A stretch of DNA of 64,000 bases from Phoronis australis (GCA_002633005.1 NMRA01000258.1:157288-221287), one strand, 5' to 3'. Counted from the stretch's first letter, positions 1-12,044 are shown. Made by a program: numbers and translations. Notes: generated from the letters alone by a model not told the origin.

Positions 1-50
1 GTTTAAAAACAATTCATACATTGATTGATATTTTTTAATTTTTTGCGTAG

Positions 51-92
51 GATTAGATAAGAAAGACTCAAATTTAGAGTGTTCTTGGACTG
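51..92 (+). CDS. Short linker exon after signal peptide (gene A)
   Basis: A 42-nt phase 1-1 exon between the acceptor TTTTTTGCGTAG and the donor GTAATT. It encodes a short acidic/polar linker (LDKKDSNLECSWT). Gene B has the same exon at 30358-30399, directly after a signal-peptide exon, with one Cys/Arg difference. In gene A the preceding exon must lie left of the window. Without splicing, the frame runs into a stop shortly after the donor, so it could alternatively be the end of a tiny secreted peptide. Confidence 0.45.
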
Positions 93-246
93 GTAATTGC
101 TTACCTAATGATTGACCAATATTTTAAAATGTGGTTTTTGAATGTGGTAAAATTGCTATCAGTATTGTTGTTTTCGTAATTAAAACAGTAACAATGATCC
201 TAAAGGTAATGATAATATCAATGACAATGAATGTGATAATGATAAT

Positions 247-273
247 AACAATAATAATAATAATAATAATAAT
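247..273 (+). repeat. (AAT)n microsatellite
   Basis: An uninterrupted AAT/ATA trinucleotide run lies within an A-rich stretch that starts near 180 with repeated ATGATAATGA-type words. Confidence 0.85.
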
Positions 274-436
274 AACATATTAACTACTATTCAATTGGAA
301 GAACACAATGAAACGTGAAAACTGGCAAATAACACAAGAAGAGATATTATCGGAAGAATACTCAAAATAAAAACACGTAAAGTCCTTCACACTGCCTTCC
401 CTGATTCAATGTTGAACTTAACATTTTGCATTTTAT

Positions 437-781
437 ATGACATCAAGTAAACGCACTACTACTACTGATGTTGTATGGAGTTTTTACAAACCTGTCGAAA
501 ATGAGCAGAAGGTGGGTTGGTCATACATCGTGTTCATCCCTAGAAAAGACAAAATTTTATCTCAAAATATATTCAACCAAATGTACCAAACCATCACTTC
601 CATAAACTCTCTTAACAACGCAAAATGGTGGCTATTCCTCACCGACGCGACGTGCATGTTTTCTGTTTATTTTCCCACTGTTTCAAAAGCACGACTGAAC
701 TTTTATATGGGAGATATGGTCTATTTTCCGAACATACAGCGTACTCTTGTTTACTATGAAAAGTTCCCGGTGACATTTTAA
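437..781 (+). CDS. Uncharacterised 114-residue open frame
   Basis: An ATG-to-stop frame of 114 residues lies in the intron between the linker and first ShKT exon. It is rich in aromatic residues (Trp at 14, 28 and two adjacent near 65) and has no signal peptide or transmembrane segment. I recognise no family. The matching intron of gene B (30440-31028) does not carry it; that space is occupied by an old Kolobok-like fragment. It may be a transposon remnant, an unrelated small exon or chance. No splice context was convincing. Confidence 0.22.
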   Translation: MTSSKRTTTTDVVWSFYKPVENEQKVGWSYIVFIPRKDKILSQNIFNQMYQTITSINSLNNAKWWLFLTDATCMFSVYFPTVSKARLNFYMGDMVYFPNIQRTLVYYEKFPVTF

Positions 782-920
782 CTTAACATAAGTAGCTTTT
801 ATTTGGAGTTGCTGTGATAGCTTCATCCCTCTTTAAATCGTCGTTCACGATTATAATACGACTGTATCAGAGGTATTGCAAAGGCAGACCCATTGCACAT
901 TTCATAATTTTATTCATTAG

Positions 921-1034
921 GTGCGTCTTGTGTGAATAACGACTACAGGTGCAATGAATGGGCCACAGCTGGAGAATGCGACAAGAACCCTGACTGGATG
1001 CATCCTAACTGTGCTCTGGCTTGTGGAAAATGTA
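921..1034 (+). CDS. ShKT domain exon 1 (gene A)
   Basis: A 114-nt phase 1-1 exon (acceptor TTCATTAG, donor GTAAGC) encodes one complete ShKT module. Six cysteines occur in the usual order: Cys-x6-Cys, then the WATAGEC block, the NPDWM motif and the C-terminal CxxxCxxC. ShKT domains are small disulfide-rich folds found in secreted peptides and as modules of large extracellular proteins; here the phase fits a module of gene A. If the donor is skipped, the frame stays open to 1255 through a Kunitz-like stretch. It is almost identical to the exon at 3750-3863, so the two arose by recent local duplication. Confidence 0.8.
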
Positions 1035-1071
1035 GTAAGCACAAAATACGATATGATGTTCCGAAGTTACC

Positions 1072-1289
1072 CCAATTTGAACAATCCTGTAGATTACATG
1101 ATGCAGGCAACTGTTGGATCTTGCGCGTGGTCGCTGGTTTCAGTGGTACTTCTTCGAAATATTTTCACTTTTGCAAAGAAAAAACAACTACTGATTTTAC
1201 TTGCTGTCAAACTAATTCTTCTATCAAATATAAATCAACTACCAATCAGTTTTGACGATTTTGAGATCGTTTGCAAGATCGCAACTTAA
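1072..1289 (+). pseudogene. Possible decayed Kunitz-type domain downstream of ShKT
   Basis: Directly after the ShKT exon and in the same frame, the translation gives a Cys-x7-Cys start of the CxLxxxGxC type (CRLHDAGNC), then KYFHF and FTCCQ blocks. In the next frame it ends with FDDFEIVCK. The copy near 31142-31260 ends with FHDCEIVCK, which has the C-x3-C spacing that closes Kunitz domains. The match is weak: spacing is off and frameshifts or stops separate the blocks. The copy at 31705-31970 has a stop right after the second cysteine. Treat as a relic or as diverged intron sequence. Confidence 0.3.
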
Positions 1290-1474
1290 AAATGAACGTT
1301 CAACAACGCAGTTAAAAGTGATGGCTTTTTGTCTTCCCCACGCTTATCTTTAAAGCGACATCTACAGGTGTAAGTTAGTAACTCGAAGCCATTTCGTTCC
1401 AGCACACTACTATGTGTTTCTCTAGTAAGTGAAGTTGACGTAGCAGTTAGAGTCAGCGTCATTTTTGCTCAACT

Positions 1475-3569
1475 TTTTTAATTTACATTACGAAATCTTC
1501 AGAATACAATAAATATACATAGCCCAGAAAGCGCCAAGAGGCATTAGATCTGGATTAAAAATACAAAATAAGTCTATATACAATTATTTTACACAAATAA
1601 ATAAATTAAAAAAACTGATGTTAAGATTACAATGATAAAATTACGAATGTAAATAAATCATTTTCATACACATGTATACAATTTTATCCACTCACACAAA
1701 GAGATTTAATGTTATAAAGAAATTCTGATACTATTTCGAATAAAACCTTATTTTATTTGGGTTGAATTCTTGACATCCATATAAAAAATTAATTTTGTTT
1801 TACAATTGCGGAATTTCAGAATATTTTTGTAAACATTGGGGTTTTGTTCGAGTGTCTGAAAAAGCTGTACCCTCTGCTCCTCGCATACCTCACAAGCATA
1901 GAAGACATGAGGATATGTCTGGGTGTCTCCACAGGAACACAGAGGCGAAATATTATTGAAATTATATCTAAATTTCTCGTTGCTCAGGAATAGACCGTAT
2001 CTTGATCTGTATAGGGTTATTTCATGGTTGCGAGGAAGTTGGAATGATGTCAATGGGACTGGCAAGTCTTGAGTAGTGGTATGCATTTTAAAGTTATTTT
2101 TGAGAGTGTCGATTAAAGTTCTTTCTTTAATTTTGAATGGTAAGGAATTCCAGTTGTCAATATAAGTTAATATCGTTGATCTCCTGAAGGCTTGGCTGGT
2201 GGAAGATGGAATAGTGTGCATATTACTTTGTCGCAGTCCTGGTCTCGTGTTTGGTCTTTTGTAGGGTTCAAAGAGGATTTTATTAGAGTAATTGTTTATG
2301 TTGGTTAAGGCTTTGAATGTATACATGGGCAGGTGGAGTTTACGACGGGTTGCTAGTTTGCTCCAGTGAAGACTATTTAGAACCTTGATTGTGTTGGACC
2401 CTTTGCATGCACCAGTTATGGCTAAAGCTGCTTGGTATTGTAGTCTTTCTAATTGGAGAAGTATGCCAGCGTTTGCCGATTGGAAGATTATGTCACAGTA
2501 ATCTAGATGTGGAAGTACAAAGACTTGAACAGAGTTTCAAAATACATAGAGTTGAGATAACGAGAGATAATTCTAATTGGATTAATTAATATTTGTACTT
2601 TATGAACGAGTTCTCGACAATGAGGAGTAAATGTAAGTTTATAGTCTAGTAGTAAGCCAAGATGTTTGTGCGTGAACTTATTGGGAATAACTTTCCCATT
2701 GAGTGATAACTCCAGCGTTGGATTTGTTTGGAAATGAGTATTATTAGACTTGGAAAATATAAGATCAACAATTTTTCAGGTTTAAATTTCATCTTCCATT
2801 GGTAAGACCAGTCATAGAGTTTGTTTAGGTCAGTTTGCAATTGCAAGGAGTCATGCGGATACTCTTTTAAAAATGGGTGGAAAATTGCACTGTCATCAGC
2901 ATATAAGAATGTTTTAGAGTTTGTTGTGTCTGGAAGATCATTGATATACAGTAAAAACAGTAAGTGGCCTAGTACGCTACCCTATGGTACTCCAGCATTT
3001 ACGAAACCTGGCGTTGATGAAGGTGATAAGACACCCTCAATTCGGACTTTGTAAGTTCGATATTCCAGATATGATTTTAAAAGTAAGAGGAGAGTGCCAG
3101 AGAAACCGTAAGATTGTAATTTATGTAGAAGCAGCTCACGGGGAACGACATCAAAAGCTGACGTAAGGTCTAAAAATACATACGGATCTCACGTTGTACC
3201 CTTGCTCAAACTGGAGGTGGATGTCGTGTACAGTTTCTGTAAGTTGGGACACAGTGCTGTTACCAGGCATGAATCCAAAGGTGACGATGTATGGGGTTTT
3301 GTGAAGAGAGGTGGTCAAACATATGTTGGGAACTGATTTTTTCTAAAATTTTGGATAAGGTGTAAAATAGAGTTATGGTGCGATAGTTGGCAATGACTGT
3401 TTTGGAGTTATTTTTATGTATTGGTATTATAACGCCAAGCTTCTAGTTCGAAGGAAATTTTCCAGATTGTAGTATTTTGTTATATAATGTTGTCAGAGGA
3501 ACTGTAAGATCTCTTGCTATTATCTTGATCATTTTATTGTTTATGAGAGTGGTACCGTCGTTTTGTTTT
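1475..3569 (-). mobile_element. Non-LTR retrotransposon (LINE), 5'-truncated, decayed
   Basis: Minus-strand translation gives reverse-transcriptase blocks: a G-V-P-stop-G-S-V-L-G motif near 2995-2950, a YADDS catalytic box near 2890, and a thumb-like LNKLYDW...W.M.F.P.K block at 2846-2750. A 192-residue C-terminal frame (2326-1748) contains a CSCGDTQTYPHVFYACE zinc-binding-like motif. The 3' end is at the left, with a T-rich tract at about 1474-1485. Near-repeats of the target (about 1456-1474 and 3570-3590, both ending in CTCAACT) flank it. Gene B has the uninterrupted site near 31413-31432. Several stops show it is dead. The clade is uncertain (Jockey/CR1/L2-like). Confidence 0.85.
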
Positions 3570-3749
3570 CGTCAATGTTTTTACTCAACTAAAGCGTATT
3601 GACTGCACATTTTGTGTTATCTGTTATAAAACATACAAAATCGCATGAACAGCATCCAAGACTACAATATGAAAGTATAAGAGAGACTGCAAAGACAGAT
3701 CTTGGCCTGTTCTCTTACAAATGTTTAACATTCCACCTTTATTCACTAG

Positions 3750-3863
3750 ATGCGTCTTGTTGGAATAACGACTACAGGTGCAATGAATGGGCCACCGCTG
3801 GAGAATGCGACAAGAACCCTGACTGGATGCATCCTAACTGTGCACTGGCTTGCGGAAAATGCA
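3750..3863 (+). CDS. ShKT domain exon 2 (gene A)
   Basis: A second 114-nt phase 1-1 ShKT exon with acceptor TTCACTAG and donor GTAAGC. All six cysteines are kept and the sequence differs from exon 1 at very few positions (for example Val to Trp after the first cysteine). It corresponds by flanking sequence to the intact gene B exon at 31591-31704. The Kunitz-like stretch that follows the other intact copies is absent here. It is the likely last ShKT module before the TSP1-like exon at 11838. Confidence 0.8.
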
Positions 3864-5236
3864 GTAAGCGCAAAATGACACGTAAAATGTAAATGATGTT
3901 TAAAGGTATGCAGTGCGTACTGTGTAGAAATGCAACACACTTGTATTACTGGTAGCATCAGATGACAAGTAAACTTGAAATCTACTGGTGCTCTGTTTGT
4001 CGTCGTGACAAACTTGCCTAACTAAATGTTGATCTACTATGTACAAGATAAACACTGGGCTCTGTCAATCTTATCATCGTCCCATGTTACGTTATTGTGT
4101 GAAGCAAAATAAATGATATTCATTTTGTAAACGTCTGAATTAATTGGCGTTTTGTGCAACCAGTTCTTATGGTTAGTTTATATCCATCGAGCATTTCCGT
4201 ATGTTTTCGTTCTTGGAAACAAATTTTCTTCTTGTGTTGATTTGAAGCTCTTTGATACTAGAATTAGGTCCTGCTTTCATGTGACTGTTTTTTCAAGGGT
4301 TTTCCAAATAAAGTGGTTGACAGCTAGCATACAAAAAGTCCCCCAAAGTCTTAGATTCTAGGAGGAGCGTCTACGACTTAAAATTAGGTGGCTAAACTGT
4401 TCCAGATTATTTCTTCAACCAGCTTGCAAGCGTCGCAGGCCTTACTTTGCCTGGATGATATAATACAATTAGTTGTCAAACATGTACATGTTACCCCATC
4501 TTGCAGTATTATTGACCCCTTTTCAAATTGTAAAGCCATTGATTTCTAGTCATATTAAATCACAGCAGTTCGCTGAAGGTCCGTGCGGCAGAGACATTAT
4601 GTTGACAGATACACAGTCTAAAACAAACATCGTTCTCTTAATCATAGCATTGCTTACTTTGTGCTTCCTTGAATCGATATCACTGTTAGTAATCTAAATT
4701 AGTTTGTTGTAATTTTGATTGACATACTCTTTAAAATGCTCTCTGTGTCGAAACAATTATCTTAGCGCGCAGATTTGTTTTAGCACAAAATGATAAAATC
4801 TACACACCATCTAGACTGAAAATTAAACACTCAAACCAAAGGGAAGGTGGGATGGAGGGAAGGAAGGGAGGGNNNNNAACAGTACAAAAACCAAACGAAC
4901 AAATATGTACATCCATTCATTCACGCATGCACACCTCAGGAGAGACCATTCTCGTATATCGTATAAAGTAAACAACCTCTACATGGAGTTAACGTGAACA
5001 ATGAAATTTCGCTGAGAAGCTGTCATATACAAAATTTTTATAAGCAATTAATTTTTCAGCATTACAGTGCTCATAAGTATATATAATAAACCTGTGAAAA
5101 TTAGGTATATTTTTGTGACATCTCCCTTGTAGATGTACTATTTGGTTATTAGAAGCAAAATGTTAAATAGAAAATTATGAGTCTCATAAAGTCCGTAACA
5201 GGGGACTGTTGGGAAGCTGAATGCGACACTTTTGCA
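3864..5236. other. Gene A intron, shared with gene B to about 4735; low-complexity and gap
   Basis: No gene seen. The first 870 bases match gene B (about 31980-32550). After the TTAA at about 4730 the match ends. A (GGGA)-rich purine tract at 4848-4872 leads into a 5-base assembly gap at 4873-4877. Confidence 0.6.
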
Positions 5237-8200
5237 TTAGCTTTCCAAATTCCTTCCATAAATCTTGTTCAAAGCGACATTCCCAAAAACGTGTGACAGC
5301 GTCTCTGGAGCTTTATAACAAAAGGAACTTGAATTAGAATCCCGAACACAGATTTTGACTAAAAAGGTATTTGTTGCAATAACCCTTTGTAGTATTCTAA
5401 ATTGAAACCATCCAATGTTGGGGTCCTTTGTAATTTCATAAGGCAATGCGTATATTTTCTTCCAATTTAAACTATCCCCTAACTCTATTTCCATTTACAA
5501 TCTGACTTAGGTTTCTTAACGTCATTAAAGACTGAACAAATATGTCTACAACTCTTCAAATCTTTCTGTAAGTGAGTAATTGCTAAAGGCAAGCAAGAAG
5601 AGTAGACATTAACACTTTTAAATTTGCTTTGAAATAGACTTTTTTGAAACCTTCTTAGAACGGAAAGAACACCATTATATTCTACAAAGTTGGTTTTTAT
5701 ATCGAACTCATTTTTCATGGTTCAAACTAACGAAATCACTATCAGAGGTATACATATCTCTAATAAATCTTAAGCCTTTTACAAACCAAGCCTTATAAAA
5801 ACACTTGTGTCCCCGAACGCCAAGTTACTATTAAACCACAAAGATTGATTAAAAAAGTCCTCATTACTCGCAACAATTATTTTCTTGAAGAAAGATGTCA
5901 TACTTCCAAATACGTCGAGCCAGTAGAAATTACCAATTAGAGTTAACTTCGACTTAATAAAGTCATCTCCAAATGAAGCAAAATTCTTTAAGAACACGTA
6001 GAGTGAGTACAGCAATTCACCACTTTCAGACACAGGGCTTTCAAGATATCTACGGGCCATGGCGAGTTTTAAAGCTTTGCTGGAAGTATGCATATTAACC
6101 ATTTGAATTCCACCTTGATCAAATCCTAAACAGGCCGTGGTTCGTTTAATTTTATTGTTACGAGTCTGCCATAAAAATCTAAAAAATATCGTATTCAATT
6201 CACTCAAGACTTTTACTGGTGGATTTGGTAACATTGGCAACAAAAAATTAAGTTCAGAACTAGCTAATGTTTTCATTACAGTTACTCTACCAAACGGCGA
6301 TCAATTTCGTCGACTCCAACTTTTTAATAAAAACTTAATCTCAGTTATTCTTGAAGTGAAGTTCTTATACGTCATACTATCCAACTGAGTGTCAAAATCC
6401 ACCCCCAAAAAATCTAAAAGATTTTTTGTCCAAGACAGACTTTCTTTAGTAGGAATCATGTCATCATTATCAGTTTTACTTCCAAACCATATGACTTTTC
6501 CACATTCACTTGGAGACTGGAGACACTAGCAAACAATTGTGATACATTCAATGTGCTAGTCAATGACAAATTCGACCCTTCCAACGTAGTAGATGTGTCG
6601 TCCGCATATTGTGAAATCAAATATTCCTTATTTCCTGCAACTACACCAGGAATATTGTTATTGTTCTTGATTAAATACGCCCAAATCTCCACGCACAATA
6701 TGAAGGGAGACAAAGGGTCACCTTGACTTCAGTCACGCGAAATATTGAACCAGGAAGATGGGTGACCATTTAGGACAACACAAGACTTAATATTACTGTA
6801 AAAGACTTTCACCCACCCTCTGATAGACCAACCAAAATTAATGAAAGATAAAGTTTTTTGAATAAAATTCCACGGCAATGAATCAAATGCAATCCAGGTT
6901 TGTTAGTTACCTGGGCATAAAACATTAAATCATTTAGCACGCGGATATTTTCGTTCATATTTCTTCCAGAAATGAAACCTGTATGGTCCTTACTGATTAG
7001 TTTTCCCAAAACGGATTTCAACCGCTCAGCCACAGCCGAAGAAGCCAATTCAATTTATATGTCACCTTTAGTAAGGCTATGGATCTCCAGTTTTTCAAAT
7101 AATGTTTACTTTTATCTTCTCTCTTAGAGATGCAGGTAATCACTCCCTCTTTCTGTGTTGATGATAACTGGCCAACTGCAAAAACCAGTATTAAGTGAGC
7201 GAACAACGAAATGTCCAATGTCAGCAGAATTTTTTTTTTAAAATTCCAATGAAAAACCATCAGAGCCTGAGCTCTTGTTGTTTCATTTTTTCCAAGCACT
7301 GTGTGACTTCTTCATATGTAAGAAGACCTTCTAATTTTTTTTTCTGTCTCATTCAGTTTGGAGACACAAACCTTATCAAGAAGAGTCTCTAAAGCAGTAT
7401 TGTAAGAATGTCTATATTTGATTTGATTTTCATAAAAAGTTTTGGTTTTCTGAATAGCCTCTTCTTCACTATTGGTTTTAGTATTGTCATATTTTTACAA
7501 AAAGGCATAACCGTACTTGTGCAATGTCTATTTTCCAAAAGAAGAAAATATTTGGAAGGTTTTTCACCCTCTTCAATCTATCTTGCTCTCGACCTACATG
7601 TAATCATAAGACCTCTTAACTTATTTTAACTTAGCAAGGCAAGTTGATTATTTTTTTGTTACAGTAAATCCCTATCAAGGCTTAGACTTTTTTCCAACAA
7701 ACGTATTTCTTCGATAAGTTGCTGTTCAGCTCTATCACTTTTTCTTTTTAAGTAAGTACAGTGCCAAAGGAAATTGTTTTGCCGCGAATCTCCATCAACA
7801 ACGTTTCAAGAAAAAGTTGATCATTTATAGACAATTGTAAATCTGAATTACTTGTACTATCAACTGTCTGAATATTGTCCGTCATATACTGTTGTTAAAC
7901 TAATTTAACAGTATCCTTGACTACAGCAATATACTCAGAGTTTTTTAGGAGAGAGTTATTAAACTTCCAAAATGATTTCCTCCTCCTGGAACCATCACTT
8001 TAAAAAAAATCGTTACCATTAAATGATCGGACCGCTAACCAAATTCTCTTCTGGAGTCTTCAATATCGGCTGAAAGCTTTTCAGAAATTAGAAAAAATCT
8101 AGTCTGAATCGTTTACTTCCAGCTCCCCAAGGGTATTCTTTACTATTGGAGTTTAGTTCCCGCCACGCATCAGTAATAGACAATTCTGTAGAAATATCCG

Positions 8201-8274
8201 TCAACTTAATCCGTGACTTTGGGTTACTAACCTGTCGATAATTAAGCGTGTCCTTAGACTGATCGAGAACAAGA
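5237..8274 (-). mobile_element. L1/Tx1-like LINE, decayed
   Basis: The minus strand reads 5' to 3' from about 8280 to 5237. It shows an endonuclease C-terminal block (DTLNYRQ, ITDAWREL, RFRLDFF; 8291-8088), then RT blocks with KNWRSIALL (about 7130), GFISGRNMNENIR (about 6960-6930), SPFILCVEIWAYLI and QYADDT (6713-6600). A distal region follows with KTLASSELNFLLPMLPNPP and IFFRFLW (6276-6180), typical of L1/Tx1 elements. Frames are broken by many stops and frameshifts. The 5' side is interrupted at a TTAA (8275-8278) by a Kolobok-like fragment. Confidence 0.85.
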
Positions 8275-8278
8275 TTAA

Positions 8279-9110
8279 AGAAGAATGCCACCCGATTTAA
8301 TTAGTATTTTTTGCCGACCCTACCAGGTGTTAGGGGAATCTTTATGTACATTTACATTATTCAAATAATGATTGTCAATGTACAACTTAGTGCCGTGACG
8401 GTGTGGCCAAAGCAAAACCTGAGTCGCGGGCGCCGACGAGTAAGTAGATTTGCAGTTTTGTGGCTAATTCACCAACATAATCACGTGCATTTTACAGCTT
8501 GGGCTCACTAGTATAGTATTTTCTTGATTGGAAGTTTAGTTTCCAACTTTGGCGGGTTTATGTTCATGATGTCTGATCGGCTTCCGAGCCACTGGCCAGG
8601 ATAAGGAATCAGTCCGGCCGCGACGGGCCTGATCGGGTTCCGAACCACTGGCCAGGATAAACAGCGTTTAGTGTTNCAGGATAAACAGCGTTTTGTGTTT
8701 TTAGAACTCAAAAAAATCACGAGTCTAAACACAGATCTAGGTTCTCCTGTCTGTATCTCACTGAAAAAATACTTCAAATTTATCTCCGAACAGACCCCAA
8801 ACTCCTGCTTTGTAGGCTACGGTGTGTCTAAACACCAATAAATCCGTAACAGCGAAATAAAACAACGCGTTTTCATAAGAACTCGGTGTATTTGTAAGGG
8901 TTTCACATCGAAGTTTGATGATTTATTGGTGTTAAACGATGAATTCAAGCAATAAGCTGACACCAGTAACCCCGTGTTGTGAACTGCTGAACAGACTGCG
9001 TGTGAAACCAATTACGTCATTGGATAATTTCAATACCTCCGTCTGCCGTCAGGTAACACAACCGTTCGTGCCCTTATGGAGTAGAACTACTCGATCTAAG
9101 AAGTTTGTTT
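8279..9110 (+). mobile_element. Kolobok-like TTAA element, internally deleted copy (family K1)
   Basis: Starts after TTAA (8275-8278) with AGAAGAATGCCACCC, then jumps to the distal half of the K1 sequence seen at 33360-34140 and 53120-53840. The THAP-like and FEPEY-type segments are missing and the right terminus has decayed. The stretch 8580-8700 carries the family's repeated GCCACTGGCCAGGATAA motif and one ambiguous base (8676). Confidence 0.7.
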
Positions 9111-10399
9111 AATGATGCAATTATATGTTCCTAATTTATCATTGCAATGTTTACAATGAGGGTAGCCCCATCAGTTCTCACTGGTTTCCATGGGGTCCCT
9201 CGTTAATTCTGCTGAGTGTGCAGCATAATTGGGCCAATTACCAAACCACCAGGCAGCAGTTGTAATTTTAATGTAGCCCAAGTGTCATCATACAATTCTT
9301 GGCAGGCAAGCAAGCAGGCAGACATGCTGGCAGGCAGGCCCAAAAGTGTCTTTTGATATTGGCCATTCATTGCTTTTAAACTGATCTCAAATCGTTCCTT
9401 AATCACAACGGAAATGATTTCTGCACCTGGTCACATTAGACTGTTTGTTACTGCAATAAGTTGAAGCGACCTGTAGCAATAAAGCTCTGTTAGTTCTAAA
9501 TCAACCCAGGATTCACCTCTTTTCTGACTCAAAACATTGAATGTGATTTGAAGACTGCGTACAAGCAAGCGCGAATAATGTTTTCGTTCATCAACACCTG
9601 TGTAGGAAGAGCGGCCAGTTGTGTATAGGATTAGTAAAATACCCGTATCTAAAAGGGGCGTGTCTTTGAAATAGGCGTATAGTTAAGAACAAAACTACTG
9701 AACTTGAATATTTTTAGAATCTACATGTATAAAGGTGGTGTTGTCACATTTTCCCCTAATAACACTTTAACTACTACATGTACTTCAGCTTTGTTATGTA
9801 TCTATAGCAATTTCTTTTTTCTACAGAAGGTACGTTTTAGGTAAAGATAGCCTGAACGTACCACCGTGACCCTAAACGCAATAGGGGGTAAGATGCAGGA
9901 GCCAAATTAGAGGACCCTTTTCCTTATGGGAAAGGTGAAATTGAACCACGTGAGATGTTTCAGTTTGAAAGTCAAAAGCTGAAAAAGCACGTCATCTTTT
10001 GTCTGCAATCCCATCTCTATCACACAATGGTGTTTCATTCAGTGAACCTAAAATATATTTTTGGTTGGGTTGCAACCTAAAAATAATATCAACATCGAAG
10101 TTCTGAATTTGAATAAAAATATCGGATTTTCGTGCCTCACAAAGAATTTCTATTCCATATGTTGTTTGTTTTGTAGCGGTGCCATGTATAAGATAACTTT
10201 TATCACTTACTTGCTTTCTAATGTAATCTTTGACCCACAAAACATAAGCCCAGACATTTAGCACTTTCAATTATGTGAAATACTCGAGGAGATATTGCGA
10301 AATGTAGCAAAATCGGTAACGGTGGCACTAATCTCCATAAAAAACACGTGTGGGTCATTTTTTTCGACTTGTTAACATCATATTGCCGTTTTCATACAT
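9111..10399. other. Unassigned stretch of gene A intron
   Basis: No gene recognised. It holds a short GCAGGCA/GCAAGCA-type microsatellite at about 9300-9340 and a 92-residue minus-strand frame at 9992-10270 that overlaps an equally long frame on the other strand and matches nothing I know. Confidence 0.4.
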
Positions 10400-11290
10400 A
10401 ATTTTCTTCATAAAAAGGCAACTTTGATGTTGAGATCCGGGAGGTGCATGAGGGGCCATTTTTCGACTAGACTATCAGGCTCCACTAACTCGTCCAGAAA
10501 TGGCAAAATGTTGCCGATCTCTAATTCTGAACAGAACGTCAATTTAGGTTCTCTTGAGTTTAAATACACCAAATATTTCTGGGCTGACTGCTGATTTTCA
10601 AATATACAAAACACACTATCTGCATATGGTCGATAGAAATAGACATGAGGACCAGTGTACGTCTCAATCCATGTTTTCTCATGGTGACCTTAAAACATGC
10701 CGGGTAATATGGGAGCCAAAGGTGAATCCATTGCTTTACCATCAATTTGGTTAAAACTTCCCCATTAAATGCAGAATAGGTTTTGCTGGTGGCAAATTTG
10801 AATAGCTCCAGGAGTTCAGCTCGAGCAATCTTTACACTGGGATCGTTTATCATTAGACAGTCAGTAGCCAAAGATATACATTCGTCCACAGGTAGGTTAG
10901 TAAACAAACTCACATCAAAAAAAGCCATGAACCATTCCTGAGAATTTTACCCCTAACCTCAGAAACAAAGGATTATGTATCACCTGCTGTGTTATCCTCA
11001 TTTATATGGGGTTTGAGTAGTTTGCATTGGTGCTTGGCAAGATTATAGTTGAAGATATTCACAGATGACACAATAGGTCTAAATGGAGGAACGGAATCCT
11101 CTGTCTGTTTCTGTCATTTCGGTAGACCATACAGTCTACCTGGCTATGAACCTTGTGGATACGAATAGTTGTACGTTTCAGTATCTAAACGACCATCTGT
11201 TCTTAATTTTCCGTAAAAACCTCTGTAGCTGTCCTTCTCTAGATAGCGTCAAAACTTCGACACCGCTTTATGGCTCTCAAGAACTTTCTT
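10400..11290 (-). mobile_element. Penelope-like reverse transcriptase fragment
   Basis: The minus-strand translation gives, in order, GRLYGLPK (about 11130), FRPIVSSVNIFNYNLAK (about 11080-11030), then DVSLFTNLPVDE (10915), a TYSAFNG block, and near the 3' end KYLVYLNSREPKLTF with ILPFLDELVE (10570-10470). These are the characteristic blocks of Penelope-like element RTs. Stops and frameshifts break it. Homology between the duplicated gene loci starts at about 11259, at the edge of this element. Confidence 0.8.
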
Positions 11291-11837
11291 AGGACTTCCG
11301 TTGTTAATTTAATGCCTCTATTGAAAAGAAATCGGTTAATTTTTAATCGTTTACGAATTTTAAGTTACCTACCACATGTAATTTCTTGGTGCTTCTGAAA
11401 CATACTCCAATGGCCTTAAATCGTATCGTGGTACTATTTAAGGTCTCCGGCAGTGGTGAGACTTACCAACTGTTACGTTATGGTGGCTAACCTTTATTTA
11501 CGCCTCGTGCGAAGGACAAAACACTTGGAAAAATGCAAAACAGAGAGAGTTCAATCCTTCCTAAAAATAAAGCTAATCAACGTCTTTCAATACTTAGCAT
11601 TATAATCACCTAGTGTTTTAGTCACCTTGTTGCGGACGGACTGGATTTCGGCCATTTTTCTTGGTCCGGTAACTTCACCTTCCTATAGTGGTGGCTTTAC
11701 TGCCATGCCTTTTTCCTGAGTACAGTAAGTGTTAAGTTTCACGGAAAATGCAACGGCAGGATTTAGGCACTGGTACGGGTTAGGGACAGGTTTAATACCT
11801 TCAAATTATTAACCAGATGTCTAAATGTACATTACAG

Positions 11838-11978
11838 CGTCAAGCAGCTATGGTCAATGGGAAAACGAGTGCTCACCTTGCGCCCATAGAACACGGCCTA
11901 TATTGTGCAACACTAATTCACAATCCAACGAGACCCAGACGTGCGGCAAAGATCATCAGACGTGTTTCTGTCCCACAC
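11838..11978 (+). CDS. Thrombospondin type-1-like exon (gene A)
   Basis: Acceptor CATTACAG, entry phase 1. Encodes SSSYGQWENECSPC followed by RTRPILC and a QTC...QTCFC end, six cysteines in all. The Trp-x-x-x-Cys-x-x-Cys start and the Arg-x-Arg before the third cysteine resemble a TSP1 repeat, although the usual WxxW ladder is reduced to one Trp. The donor is uncertain: C|GTGAAT at 11978/11979 gives the phase 1 exit needed for the PAN exon, and other GT sites lie a few bases on. Gene B has the same exon at 43419-43559 with only a few changes. Confidence 0.6.
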
Positions 11979-12044
11979 GTGAATACGTGATGCATTTGCA
12001 AGGTTGAAATTTAACAGGAATCATTACATTTGTTCTTGGCCAAA

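Larger units (their letters stand above)
1..4740 (+). repeat. 5' part of tandem duplication, copy A (matches about 30290-32552)
   Basis: Long stretches match the second copy, including the linker exon and its intron flanks, the ShKT exons, the sequence after them and the stretch around 4150-4735. Homology with copy B stops at a TTAA (about 4730-4733), which is exactly where a Kolobok-like element sits in copy B. The LINE at 1475-3569 interrupts only this copy. Confidence 0.7.
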
